From Trichoplusia ni (taxonomy: Eukaryota > Arthropoda > Insecta > Lepidoptera > Noctuidae): a DNA stretch of 64,000 nt. The stretch's first letter is position 1; each line of letters opens with the position of its first letter. Below the pieces are notes generated by a model. That model saw only the letters and a list, made by a program, of their open reading frames with translations. It was not told the origin of the DNA and ran no database searches. The position numbers were made by a program, and so were the translations under genes. Of the stretch, positions 10,800 to 24,500 are shown piece by piece. Where the stretch lies: NCBI RefSeq assembly GCF_003590095.1, contig NW_020800330.1:74501-138500 (forward strand), written 5' to 3'.

Positions 10800-13700
10800 A
10801 CGAGTCACAGTGAAAGAAACGTAATTTTATCTTTTTAATATGATAGTTTATATTTTTACGGATGATAGCGATAAGTTACCCGAATTCCTGTGTCAGATCA
10901 AGATCGTAACGTTCAATCTTTATTGATATAATTTCGATTTAATGAAGGGTTATCATGAAGGCGCAAAACGCATACAATAAATAGACATACCCGCTGTATA
11001 GGTAATTAAGGTATGAAGTTAATTATTTGATAATGATATGCTGGAGCTGTCAAGGGAATGTACAAGATAATTTAATACAACAACAAAGATAAATTAGTAG
11101 TACAATAAAACACATGTATAATTTGAATACTTAAACAAACTATGTGTTGATGTAGGTGGCATCACACGTAGTACTATTACATTGCGTACACTAGTGCGCT
11201 GAAGGCAAGGTCCTATGAGGTCACGACTTTGAGAAGGTCTTGCAAGGGCGCTTTATCAGGGTATGGAAGCAACCTGTTGTGAACAAACTGGTTTCGTAAA
11301 ATGGAATATGATGGCTTAGGAATGTGTGCTTTGAAAAGGAAGTACCGCCAGCGTAGATAATAATATAGATCAGTTCGATTCCTGAGATGTCCATTGTTCA
11401 TAAAACAAAGGCAGTACTGTAGTGTAATGGGGTTTTTCGTTTAAACTGTCAATCAAGGTCATGAAAGATATTATATAGTGTCATTGAACTCTGTGAATAT
11501 GGTAAATGGTTGGTTATTCGGTATCGGTTTTTTAAAGTTACGCACGCGATCGGCCGCTGGAGTTAATCGGTTGTTAACTAGCGAAAAGATTGGGTTGACG
11601 ACGGACAGGCTTTTTTAACGTTATGTCTCTTTTTAAACCAGTTGCGGTTTTTTTTTTCTTTCATTAATTGCAATTACCTTTTTTTGCGATTCATGTTACT
11701 TTACTTCAATGGTTAAATTAAAACGGTTGCAGTGACTGATCTTAAGCCACCAGGGCATCCTCTATTCTATTGGCCTTGAAGAATAAGAATTTTATTATCC
11801 TTTGAATCATTCACCACCATCGATTTGAAAAAATCTCCGGAAGTTCGCAGAAGCAAGTCGAACTTGAAATGAAACCTTTTCTCACCAAGCGTAAACGTTC
11901 CCATACAAATCATTGAAAAGAAATTGATTTATTAGAGAAAGAAACTGACCACTTATCGATTATGTCCATGTGAACGTAGCCTTACTATCCATTAAATTTT
12001 CTACGGCTTTAATTTTAAAGCCACGGTCAGCTTAGAAGTGTGGGATTAAACAGCTATAATCTGACAAGGCTTCTTTGGAAGCATTAAGTTTTCACGGGCA
12101 AGGTATTGCAAGTTTTCCAATTAAATTGAACCTTCTGGCTACTAGGCATGTGAGGTATCCAATTACCAGTCTTGGCACACCGTTCACTGCATTTCGTATG
12201 TAACACGGTTAAGTACAACGCTTATTTTTTATGGCTGTGAGCACCGAGCTCATAGTTATTCCGCGTTTTCGATTTTTACAGATTTATTTCGTATTTTCCC
12301 GTAACTTTACGCCGGGTGGTCGAGTTAAGGCTTATAAAATTTTATTAGATACTTTCTGTAATATTTTTTGACGAAACGGGTACAGTGCAAATTAAAACCG
12401 TTATTACTACACGTATTTCAGTTTACATAGCTAGTAATTTCGATTTCATTCATTTCGTAGTAGTAAACATCAGACGTGTCTGCAGTCTAGAGAATTTCAA
12501 TTATCTGAAGCGTGGCTCTAGCCTTCCATTGGAGCATAACGCATGACTCATCCTGACTGATGTGCACTATTTCGGGAGCGTCTGGGAATCACAACAAATG
12601 CACGTCGTCTCCGGCTCAAGTGGTCTGAACTCATTAGCAACGTTATACATCTTTTGTTCGAAAGTATCATGGATTGATTGTTTGTTTTGTTGTTTATTTC
12701 TTAGGACATCGCAGATAGTTATAGGAATAAATTCATTTTTTTAAGGGTTTGCTGCGACATAAATACGGATAAAATGAAACAGAATGAGTGCAACTGATGA
12801 GCAGCTTCTTTAAATTCAAGCTAAAATTATTTACGAAAGATAGTCATCACAAATCGCTTGCAAATTAAAATTTGCTGCAGAATCATGTTTTATTGCTTTT
12901 GCATCTAATTTGATTCACTCTTGCGAAGGAAATAATAATATAAAAGGATTCAATATCAATTGGAAGTTCGATGACTGAACCGTAAAACAACAGACGCTTT
13001 TTTCTCAAAGAATAACACTCCAACGATAGGAGGAGCACTCCACTCTCATAGTATTGCGAACTTTGTTTTTGAAGTCGACAAGGCGATAAATAATATCACA
13101 CTCCAAATAAACAAATATTCAGTTCTTTATCGAAGGGAGAGCTTCATGAATTGCTGATGGCGACTGTATTCTATGGAGCTTCCTTTGCAAATAAGGACGT
13201 TGCATAAATTTATAAGCCGCCTGCCTAGCAGTGCTTAAGAAAAAATGTTATATCTAGTCATGATGTTGGGGGCAAGCAAGCTTCTTGAATAAATGAACGA
13301 GCTGAGAGGCGCGGGCTAAGCAGCAGTGTGGACGACACCTGCAAGTAAATCTACTTTAAAAATAAAGCAGGATTCCGCTCGAATTTTCAGTCTAAAAGGA
13401 ACATAAATCTTCCAAAAGCACTCGAACTCGGTACGGACACAAGTATTTGTTTTCGGAAGCGAACGACCTTCACTCTGAGAGCTAACCGTCATTGTGAGCG
13501 CGTATAAAACTAACTTCGTTACGAAGTAAACAAACCGTGTCTCTATATGGAACAAGCACTTCCTTACGCGTGTATAAACGGTCCTAAAGTTGCGTATATT
13601 ACACGTTATTATGATGGGTTAGAGCCGACCCTCACGCCCGGATTTTACAGCATTACTTGCCACATGTGAGAGTTATAACCCCCTAAAGATCGCTAAACTT

Positions 13701-14870
13701 TACTACCGATACACTTTCTTAAAATTAATCATTTCTATATAAAAAAGTAATGGTCCGAGGTTTTGAAGGGCCGACCACCGTAATGATGGTACAAGTGAAA
13801 ACAAGAACCATATATTATGTTACTGTGTTGTTGTAGTTAAATCTTTTGAATATAATCTCAAACAACATTTGCAGACAATAAAGGCAACACGGCGAGGAAA
13901 GTCGACTTAATATTCTGAAATCGGTTATAAGGCATGCAGACATTTGTTCTGCGTGTTATTCTAAGATACCACTACCTCGATAGCAGATAGCCGACTAAGA
14001 TATTAAATCATACAAAAACATAACTTTTGTACGTCAAACACGTACCTAGAATTTTAATTACTGATATAAACAACCTTATTGGTTACGTGAAAAGAAAACC
14101 GCAAATTCAATTAAAAGCGCTTTTATATTTAGAAAACCGCAAGCTACAATCTATAAAAGTTTACGATGCAGTTTAACGGTTGATGTTTCACAGTTTGAAT
14201 ACGTGAAAAATGTGTTTAGTATTGTTTGTGAAATAAGTACAAATTACTGGCAGGCAATAAATGCGACATTTTTACCGCCGGCACGATTTAGTACGGGACT
14301 TGGATACTATCGGCACGTTCGGGAACATTAAATCTGATCCCGACTGCTTCTCGTGATCGACACTCGACAGTCCGATTCGTAATGTATTCTGAATCGAATA
14401 TCTTTGAATTGTAATCGTGGTCTGCAGATTCACAATGCTATCTCGAAGAATATATTTCAACTGACAGATATCCTAACGCTTTTACACTTCATTGCTTCAG
14501 ATATTATGAAGTCTTCAATTTTTCAGCAGACAAAAATAATCTAGATTAATCTGTCTTAGCTTGATTCAATTTATGAGATCAAAAGTTCAAGACAATTTAT
14601 CAGGAAAATTGCGAACAACATTGATCCAGGATTTTATAAGCTTAACAAAAACTCGACTTGAGCTTGACCTCATTGGAGTTGTTTCTAAGTTTTCTTTTGT
14701 AATTGCCAAAAGAATAAAGCTACTTATGCAGGTACTTGTAACGACCCGGAAGTGTTTAACGTAATTATAATGAAATAAAGTAAATTTAAAACAGGTGACT
14801 TATATGTTTACGTAGTATGTCATTACCATGATAGCGCCCACATGGTACTTTAAAAGAAGGTAAACGAGTT
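10800..14870. other. No feature recognised
   Basis: About 4 kb of AT-rich DNA, presumably intronic. No convincing exon, RNA gene or repeat found by eye. Confidence 0.45.
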
Positions 14871-14873
14871 AAC

Positions 14874-15095
14874 CTAAGTTAGTAACCCCGGCACGTAGCT
14901 GCTGGTCGCCGGGCACACCCCAGTGTTGTGCACTCGTACGGGGCACGGACCCCACACATTTTTTACTATCACCGCTATTGACGCCACCGGGGTAATGGCT
15001 TTGAAAATTTCAAGATTGCATTTTTTTTGCTGTGTATCCAGGGCGTAGTTATTTAGCCACTGATCGACGAACCGCTGCGTTGAAAAAACTTGCAT
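14874..15095 (-). CDS. Unassigned 73-codon ORF next to the nested membrane-protein ORF
   Basis: Starts at an ATG and ends TAG. The first half is mixed; the second half is GC-richer than surrounding DNA and reads AVIVKNVWGPCPVRVHN. No family is recognised. It lies 193 bases downstream of, and on the same strand as, the 85-codon ORF at 15546-15289, so the two might be pieces of one diverged insertion or a two-part gene, but no splice pair joins them obviously. Chance ORF remains the most likely explanation. Confidence 0.15.
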   Translation of the reverse strand: MQVFSTQRFVDQWLNNYALDTQQKKCNLEIFKAITPVASIAVIVKNVWGPCPVRVHNTGVCPATSSYVPGLLT

Positions 15096-15288
15096 GCCTT
15101 TGTTGGGGCAAATATAGTTTGTTGGGAACTCTTTACTTATCCCGCAACAATTCTATTGATTTCTATTTGCCATCCGTTTGCCAAGCTTGGTGATTGGCAA
15201 TATTCCCTAACGACTGTTATTTAGTGGTTGTTTGAACCGTTATTTAACAGACGAAGTTAACGATCCGCTCTTCAGTAATCTAACCACT

Positions 15289-15546
15289 TCATAAATATTT
15301 AATGTTTAATTTATTGTTTATTGAGTCTTCAATATTATCTGCCAGAGTGCTTACAGAAATTAAAAATATAATTGGAAATGAAAACAGGATTCCCATAATG
15401 GCAATGCCGGCTAAGCCTCGTATCCAGTCAATGGAAAATTGTTTTGGTACAAAAATATTTTTGTTCATAAAGCTGGTGGCTGGTGTTGTCCACGTTGTAG
15501 TGTAATAACTTTGTTTCATGCTCAGGTGGACTGTGGGTTCTGTCAT
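15289..15546 (-). CDS. Nested single-exon ORF, putative single-pass membrane protein (85 aa)
   Basis: A true ATG ORF with plausible codon composition in otherwise non-coding intronic DNA. The polar, Thr-rich N-terminus (YYTTTWTTP) is followed by a basic/aromatic stretch ending in DWIR at residues 40-43, a hydrophobic segment at about 44-68 (GLAGIAIMGILFSF...), then acidic and basic residues to the end. The arginine before and acids after the hydrophobic segment suggest an N-inside, C-outside orientation. The frame is open for 24 codons before the ATG. No family is recognised; it could be a nested gene, a retrocopy or transposon fragment, or a chance ORF. Confidence 0.3.
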   Translation of the reverse strand: MTEPTVHLSMKQSYYTTTWTTPATSFMNKNIFVPKQFSIDWIRGLAGIAIMGILFSFPIIFLISVSTLADNIEDSINNKLNIKYL

Positions 15547-15549
15547 AAC

Positions 15550-18400
15550 TTTTACAGAGGCGCGTTTATTACTTAAGTGAAAAACATAACCGCAAACCCT
15601 TCCGTGGCGACCATGACGTCATTAATGTACACAGAGTAATCGAGGGCAAGGAAGAGTCTCTACAAGTGACAACTAACCAGTCTGGCGATCATGACCTGAT
15701 TCTACACCACACGGTCATTAGTACATAACAATATATCAAACATAGCAGGTCCAGTAGAAAAGCAGAAGCTATTATTTCAGATTCCGAGCCTTTAATAACT
15801 GGCAGTAAACAGGCAGTAACAAGCACAGCACACGAGCTCAGTTCCGCAGCCTCCGTTTAGCCGGGGGCGAAGTTAAAATACATTTTAATTATTAGATAGC
15901 AAGTGTGAGTGCGATGTTAGTGTATATTTATTGTGGTGTACGGCAAAGGATTTATGTAGTAGGCAGTGCTTCGGGACGGCCTTCCGACGGAGCGTTACCC
16001 CGCGGCGGCTGCACTGCTAAAGTATTGCTACAATTTCAAAATGTTACACCAGTATTGATCTGAATTATGTTGTTGTAAAACGTTTAATGCCAAAAAGTGT
16101 ATCATGTACTTGGTGGTTATTAAATACGCGCAGGTTATATACCATAACAATTCATACATTTCATCAATGGTGTATATATAGACAAAAGTTATTTATTTCT
16201 TCCTTAAATTCTAATTCAAAATGTTTGCTACACATTGGATTAGAAGAATCTAAAAGATAATCTTTAGCTTTAAACGTCTTATCTATAATTAAACAAAAAG
16301 TAAACAACCTGATAATCTAAATATTCGCGAGATTTTAATACTCATTAACAGTGTTATCTGCTATTACCGATAACAGGTCAATGATATGCCTTACACAAAA
16401 CTTGCATTATTGGCAATGAGCATTATTCGCACTACCAATGTATCTAATATTCAAAAATAGGATAGATAATTCATATATAGAGTAATACATCGCCCTTCGG
16501 TTATCGAATTCTCAGTCCAAGTAAGTACAAGTGTGAGTGTAGTACAAATGTATGATTGGGAACGAGACCATGCTTATAAAACACGGGAGAATGTTTATGT
16601 AAATATCGCGAACCTAATATGCATTAACCGTTTATCAGAATTAAACCATCTGTATTGGCCAATGTTAGCTTTCTTTAACTGTATCTACGTATTTTTACAT
16701 TTAATTATCTATATACAATTTCTTTGGGAGGCAATGGGGCCGATAGTGAGATACATAATGTTATTATTCCATTCAACAAAAGACGTTCACAAATAAAAGG
16801 AACATTGATCACTCCGCCTGCTCGATGTTTGCAATTTCATGTCCATATTGATTCAGAAATAGATTCTCTATTGAATGTACTGTTACTACAATGGCTTCTC
16901 ATAATAGAATTTACATGGGAACAACGAAGGATGTACTTTACTGACAACACCTGGTAAAATAGTCATTGAATTGAAGCGAGCACTTCAGAAATGCAGACAC
17001 GAGGAGACAAGTAGCGATCGCCCGTTCACAAGCATTTGTTTCCAGTCTCGAAGCAGTGTGATTTATGTTAGTAGACGGTCCCACGTTCCTGCAGAGCTGC
17101 AGGAATCCTAGAGGGAAGCATCGTTCACTTAAAGAAATCTCAGTGAATTTAAACAAATATAAAACTGCAACGACTTCAGACACTGTGTTTACAATAAGTT
17201 GCGCTGAGAACAGACAATCGTCTGATACATTACTGGACCACTCACGTAAGCCATGCCAGTGAATAGTGTGAATCATGCTTAGATAACATGTGATGTAACA
17301 TGATACTCACACAACGAACCTTTTACACCGACCTTTATAGACCAGTTCAATACTTAGAGAATAAAAACCGAGGAGGCGATCTCGGCAATAAAAACTAGGC
17401 TTAAATTGCGTTAATTGAACACCGCATTAATAAAACAAAACCTTGTAGCTTCATCACTCTGCGCTTTAATTGATGCGGAACACGAAAGATTTTTTATTAA
17501 AAGCGTTTACAATCTCTCGTCTACAGACAGCAATCATTGTACATTTACGCAAGTATCCATTTTTCAAGTAAAAAATCCAATCAACTGGCGTACCCATACA
17601 TAATGGCAGCGAATTTTTACGGTGTGCACAGGACGCCACGGGGAATAGATTTTCAGTGCGTCCCGGGTATAAATCACGGGGCCAGATGACGCCCCATTCC
17701 TGAATTCTGAATGAGCTAGCCGAGAGTTACTTTAAATTAGGATTCTCATGCCGCCTGCATCTCGTCAAGTTTTTATACTTACTCCTTATAAGCTTTTTTA
17801 TTTCTTTTACTTTTAAAAAAGATTTTTTTATAACTTGGTGAATTTTATTACACATCTCAATGTGCTATCTTATTACATAAGTAATATTATTTGCAATCAT
17901 CTAACGAAAAACAAAACTTTATACGACGAAGATATAATTAAATGTGATATTAACCAGAAGAAGTTTATTTACATTTTTTTGTTGAGATATTCCACTCATG
18001 TATTAAAAACGTTTCATAAAATTTGAATGTGTGCCAAAATCGTTGAATATTACAAGAGCATGTTAAGTCATATGTGTTTCTAAAGAGAAGGAACATAGGA
18101 ATTTACTACATTGGCATAAGCTTGGGTAAATGTAAGTACATTGTAAAATGTTAGTTGTATGGTTATATTCTAAAGTAAGCAGATGGTGCGTGAAACACGG
18201 AGAAAGGCATCGTTTAGATTTAAGATACGTTCATAAAATAAGTAAAATACGAACTAGAACCAAGTTTATCTAAGTACTAAATGGCCTTAACAATGTTCAA
18301 GTTCACTGACCGTCGGCGGGCGATTTAGATCAGCCGTTCTACACAGCGGTCATTTGAGGCATTTGCAAGAAAAAACCTAGCGCGGTAAAAATTACACGCG
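15550..18400. other. No feature recognised
   Basis: AT-rich presumed intron. A moderately GC-rich patch near 15965-16010 (cttccgacgg, ccgcggcgg) is the only compositional break; nothing coding is supported. Confidence 0.45.
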
Positions 18401-18545
18401 GTCAATGATGAATCGAGCCATTTAAGGATCATAGCAGGAAGCGCAGCGACCGGTTCCAGAAGACACCGCGGGATCGGCGCGCTGGCTGGCGCTGGAGAAA
18501 AACTGATCACTACAGTTAGGTGGGCGCTCACAGGCCGCGGATAAA
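18401..18545. other. GC-rich island
   Basis: About 145 bases with CCGCGGG, GGCGCGCTGGCTGGCGCTGG and GGCCGCGG in AT-rich DNA. The minus-strand frame is open (Ala/Pro-rich peptide) but has no convincing start-donor pair. Candidate regulatory element only. Confidence 0.3.
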
Positions 18546-21500
18546 CCACTGTCCACGCTAATATGGGATTGTTTTTAATACCGCTACACTTGCCATGCCA
18601 TACTTGGCATAGCTATGCTTAGAACTATAAAAAAGTCGATTGCTAAGCATTCCTGGAGGATACATTTTATTGTAGAGCCCGCATAACTTGGGGCGCGGAC
18701 GATTTTATAGTTATAAAATGTAGACAAGAGGGATGTGCAATATATTCTGAAAGTTTGTGGTTTTTATACGAGCGTCGAGCGACGTTCGACAAATTGCATC
18801 ATCAACACGGTCAAAGTCCGGTCCAACATAACATTATAGGTAATACCTTTATTTCGTAACATCGTAAGCGATACTATATATATTCGAGTCCGATGGGAAT
18901 ACACTGGTAGTAAATATATACGTGATTTTGTTGACGTCTGTAAAGGGAAACGTGAGAGAATACCGAGTCACCTCCCGTCTTCCGTACACACAGATAAATC
19001 GCGCCATTTATTTTTACCCAGAGTTTGTTCCAACATTTTGTTTGTATTGTAAGCAATTGTCTATGTTTTCGTTATTAAATTTATGCAACACAGGAAGATG
19101 TCAGTGACCGCACGTAATGTGATTCGCTGCGGTATCCGCCAGCGTGTATAAAATTGATTTATTCGCGTAACTATGTATGTTACGATACGAACTACACATT
19201 CACTAGCACACACAACCCATCGAAGTAGTATGTTGTTGTGTCACATGCTCGCATAGGAGCGGGTGCGGTTGTCATTTAGCTGTTTGTGGGAGTCCCGAGT
19301 TACGCAGCCTAAAGGCTTTGACGACCCAAATAGCGCTCAGCAGAATAATGTGGATTTTCATATTGTGGTTAAAAATCTTGGTATTCCTGTGTGGTAAACA
19401 AAAGTATGCTTTGCTGGCATCGACGCAAAGACCAGATGCATATAAAATAAAATGAAGCCCATTATTTAGAAGATTCTCTTGCTTCCTACTAACAAGCTTT
19501 ATTTGCACATTGTGGAAGAGAACACACATCTTCTCGTGACCTCGTAACTTGTAAGTCCCTCGCTTTTAAAAGCCTATTACGGCATTGTTGAGAGGAAGTA
19601 AAAACCTATTGGTAATTCAATCTGCACATGAGAGCATGAACACCCGTCACGAGGTACGGCGTCAATAAATTAATTTTCTGAGCTACGTTAAACGGTACGG
19701 GAAGGTAATACGACGATGAATTATAATTATGCGCGGAGGGGCGTCTAATGACTATGGCACAACATTAGCCAAACACAAATTACGAAGAAATGTGTAAACA
19801 GGTATTATATGGATCGTCGAGTTTTACTTGAATTAGGGGAGACTAATGTTGCCGTGGTGTTGGTTTTTTACGCGTTTTTTATTTAGGATGCTTAATTTAA
19901 TTTGTTTTCGACGCAGTTTTCTAGTAAGTATAGGCTAATGTAAAACAATATCTGTTGTTTTTGCTATATTACGTAGGAATTGTTTAATCAATCAACTTGT
20001 TTTTGAAACTTTTTTCTGCTTATAAAAAGAGTCGTTAATAATTAGAAAGAAGCAGCGTTTTTTAGGAGCGAAGATCGTAATCCTTTGTAAATAAAGATAT
20101 TAGACGATAGTCCTTAGGAAATATTTATGGCTGTAGTAATTTAGCTTCGTGAAGCTATAATTGCGTATAGAATCGCAACAGAAGCTGGTGAGCGAGGATT
20201 ATTTGAGTTTAAACGGTCAGGAGCCAGCAGTGCGATAATATCGACAGCTCGTTAACGTTTGAGTTATAAATTTAAGAGACTTCTCCACAATGGGGGGCGT
20301 GCCGCACTCGTAATGTTTTCTTCCATGCATGCCTCTTACACAAATGTATGAGCTTTTCATAACTTGAATGTGAATACAGTTACGTTGTTTGTGTAAAGTA
20401 CTCACACACTGTTAGGATGACTTACAAAAAGTCTCCGACTCATTGAGTAAGTTGTTTTTGGAAACGAACAAAGTTGTACAATATTTTACCATGCCACAAA
20501 CTACTTTATACTTTCTCGAACAAAATAGCTTAGCCAAAAATACAAGTACATACCGTGTATCCATATAGGACACAACTAAAACAAAAGTTATAAAACGCGA
20601 GCACACTTTATGTTCAGCATCGATTTAATACAAAACTTAAAGAATGTTACCACACATGCTCGGCAGTAGCTCGGCTGCGTACTGCCAAACAGGTTTAAAT
20701 TTCAAGTAGTAAATGTCCGGCTTCCCCTAAAGAATATAGGTTTGCATAATAGCAATCACGATCGCAGTAGCTACAAACTTTACATGCACCTATCTTCATC
20801 TTTCTCACCCTGAAAATAAAGTCGAGAATAGATAAAGAGATTGCATTCTGAAGGTTGCTTCACACAACATTGCTCTGCGGTATGGTATTGAATGACGTGT
20901 CCTTATTTCAGTCTGCATTCATCGGAGAATAGATTGAAATGAATAGGAAATGTATGGAGTAGACGTTTGTACCGTTGTGTGGTTTGTTGGTAGGCTTAGC
21001 CACGCTCGTTAAAACGACCGTCAAAACGTCTCCGTCTTGACATTGAAGCCGAGAAAAGAAAAACTAATTAAGTTTTTAAGTGGCGTCACATTGTGTAATG
21101 CTTTAATTTCTAATTTTGAAACAAACACGTTCCGATTTTAAATACGTTTGTTTATTGTGTGTGTTGCCCGTTGTAGTTCCTGACACGAGAATAGACTGCA
21201 GAAATAACTTTTTTATTATTATGTGCTTACTTTTCCAAGTCACTTAGTAAACAAAGCTATACGTTTTGGGCTTAAATAAATAAATAAATTGTGATGAGAA
21301 GGATAATTAGTTGTGGTCTAGCTGCAGGTCTGTTAGCCGTTACCCATGAATTGTTCGCAAGACTCGTAAATGTCAGTCTACTGAGAATAAGTATCTATGT
21401 TCTCATTGTAGGTAGCGGGATATATTCTAACGCTCAGTACTTGCAAAGACAATACCTATTTTTATTTAAATACCCATCTAAAGCTACAATACTTCGAGAT

Positions 21501-24500
21501 AAATACACGTTAAGTGTGTTTGTTTCAAGATGTACAAAGGAACTTAGCTAAAGTTCTTTAGTTTGGTATTTAAGTGTGTCGCAACTTACGTTAAATGTTA
21601 GATGAACAATAGAAGTGTAAAAACTATTGAGTAACATTTGTATGTATCATTATGCATACATTATACAGGTTTCAGAGACCTATATAAGGGATTATTGCAC
21701 ATCCATTTCGATGGTCGGCGATAGTCCTTTGTTTACCATGCGTCCATAGAGCGAACGTTCCGCCATTTATCGAGCTCAATTTCAACCCGACTACTACCCC
21801 GATTGTCTCGAACCACAAGTTCCCTTTGTCCGACCTGGAAATCGAATCATAGACCTTTCAGAAAACAGTGCCCGTTCTATGAGCCCTCAAAGCTAGAGTG
21901 CAACGTTTGCGGAAACGAGAAGGAGTAATACAGTACGCATAGCAGCGTCTCGCTTTTCAATAGTCTTGCATTAAGAGCTCATAGTGACTATACGGTACCC
22001 AACATAACAAGATTGCATCTCACTACACCAACATAAATAAAGTTTGATTGCTCAAAGAATTTGATCACGTCGTAAAGGTTTATCGGATGCCGATAATATC
22101 TGGAACAAAGGCAGTATGTGTTTTAGATAAGAGTGATTATTTTTTACTACATGAGCACTGAACATGTAATGTATGTAAATTATCGGCTTGAATTCTGAGC
22201 AAGTATCAGTAAACATGTGTTGTAAAATTTTCAAGAGCGTAATGATTTTGAACGGCCTTATACTGAAATTTCTCATCAGTTTTAAGTTGCATTTAGCCTT
22301 AAGTGATCTGTACAGTTTATTGGTAAAGTAGATATAGTTTAGGCTGTCTAGTTTTGTCAAAGACGGCTCGAAAGTTAAGCTATACCCTAAACTAGGTTTA
22401 GAGAAAGGTGTGGCGGATTGTAAACAGTACTTTTGTAGTTATTGCTTGTCCTTAACCCACGGAAAACCTTTATCTTTGTACCTGCAAACCTCGGTTGTTA
22501 GTGAAAGATCGCTGACCGATAAACCAGCTTATTGTATTATCTTTTACAGGAATATTATTGTAGCAGTGTAGCCTTTTTTGTTATTGTTTCACCTCCTTTA
22601 AATAAAATTAACCAAACTCTTTCATTCCAAATTTCAAGGTCATGGATTATTTTATTTTAATGAATATATTAATACATATTTCATTATCATACATTTTATA
22701 CATATTCAAGATGTGTGTTTTATTTTGTCATGAATATTTATACGCACCTAGTTATGTACCACTCAGTGCATGATATTTTAGATAATATTCACGTGCAAAA
22801 GTACTACACTTTTAGTCATTAGCATCTAAATTAGCATATGTGTAACCGGGTGAAACATTGCATCTACGAAACTATGGCATATACGTTTTTTTATTGAATG
22901 AAATTAATTACTATTAACAAAAAATATCAAGAAAAAAGTTGAAGTAACAATTCATTGTTCGATAACAAAAATATCGGATATTTATTTCTAAATAGAAACG
23001 CATGCATGGTCGTCATTTTTTCCTTCATATTATTGACTAGCTTAAAGAAATCTTCTTCTCTTTTTTGCAACATATTTCAGTATACTGCTCTGCTCCTATT
23101 AATCATAATGGGATGGTATAAACCCTATGGCTTTCCTCATTACTCCATCTAAGACATTTTTTTTTCAAATCGGACCTTTGAACCCGCCCACCTCGGACCA
23201 GAGGTTAGCGTGTTAAAAAAAAATACACTAAGCTTTTAAATATTGAAAGTAATAGATATAGTGTCAAAAATGTTATTAACATTCTGTTACATCACAGACT
23301 AGTGTTGTGAAATGCGATGTTAATCCTCACGTCATTGTTAAATGGCAGTGACACAGTTCGAGTGCAATCATATTCCAGATAAAGTCTGTATTGTTAACCG
23401 GCTTTATGGTTATTATACTTTGCGTTTAATGCTTAAAGATCGGAGATATGCTTCATGTAAAATGGTCTAATATTATGTGTTTGTATGGAAGGTGGCATTG
23501 TCAAAGAATATTAGTATGACGTTTACTTACAGCAAGCATGTTTGTTAATTGAATTTTATTTATAACCACTAAAGTTATTACTTACATTAAAACACGGAAC
23601 GGCATAGGTACTGCAATAAAAACCTATCTATGATTAGATCAAAGTAGTGTTAATTCTTGATTGAAACTATTATACAGCTGTCCTACATAAATATAATTAA
23701 GGCAATTGTATAGCAATTTTATAACCCTCATCTACTCACGACAATATGGATAATAATAATAGTTGTAGAAGTTCATGAACTTTTCTATTTTATAACCAAT
23801 TAAAGATAGTTATAAGTTTCATTACTGTAAAGCTTTTGTCACTTGTTTCCATTATTTGCACATTCGCTGTTCATATTTCTATGGTAAGAACACGGAATAT
23901 AGGAAAGGGGTAGGAAGCGGTGGTCAGTTTTCACAAGCGTGTACTCATTATGATATTTTTCTCACCATAGTATATATAGAAATTTGACACAAGAGTTTCA
24001 TTGTTAACATCAAGATAATATTGTTCTGGTAATGTAGTTGTCAAAGAAAAAACGATTGAGCAAAATTTCTAATATTTTACGGACGGCAAAAAGCAAGGAG
24101 ATTAAAAAAGCTTATAAGGAACTTTGGCGACATTAACCACCGGTTGCAGTAACGTCAGTGTAGAGGCACTTCCAACTATTCTATGTTCCATGGCCGGGAA
24201 CTATGGTCTGCGCCAGTGTTGCCGACGTCCCACGAGGTGTGCCGTGTCGATGACCTCTCCAGGAAGTCCATACCTCAAATTAATAGCTCACTTCATCTCA
24301 GAAAGCCGTTAATAGTTATACCGCTGTCTGACTTAGTATTTGTACCTGTACGTGTGATGGCAACTTATTGTTTTAGGTTGGATATTGATTGCGCTTTTGT
24401 TTATAGGCTTGTATTAATGTTTTATTTAATCAGGACAGCTAGAAAAGGCGAAAAGCATAGTTTGAGAATTGAAGGGAAGTACAGGAATCGTAAACGATTC

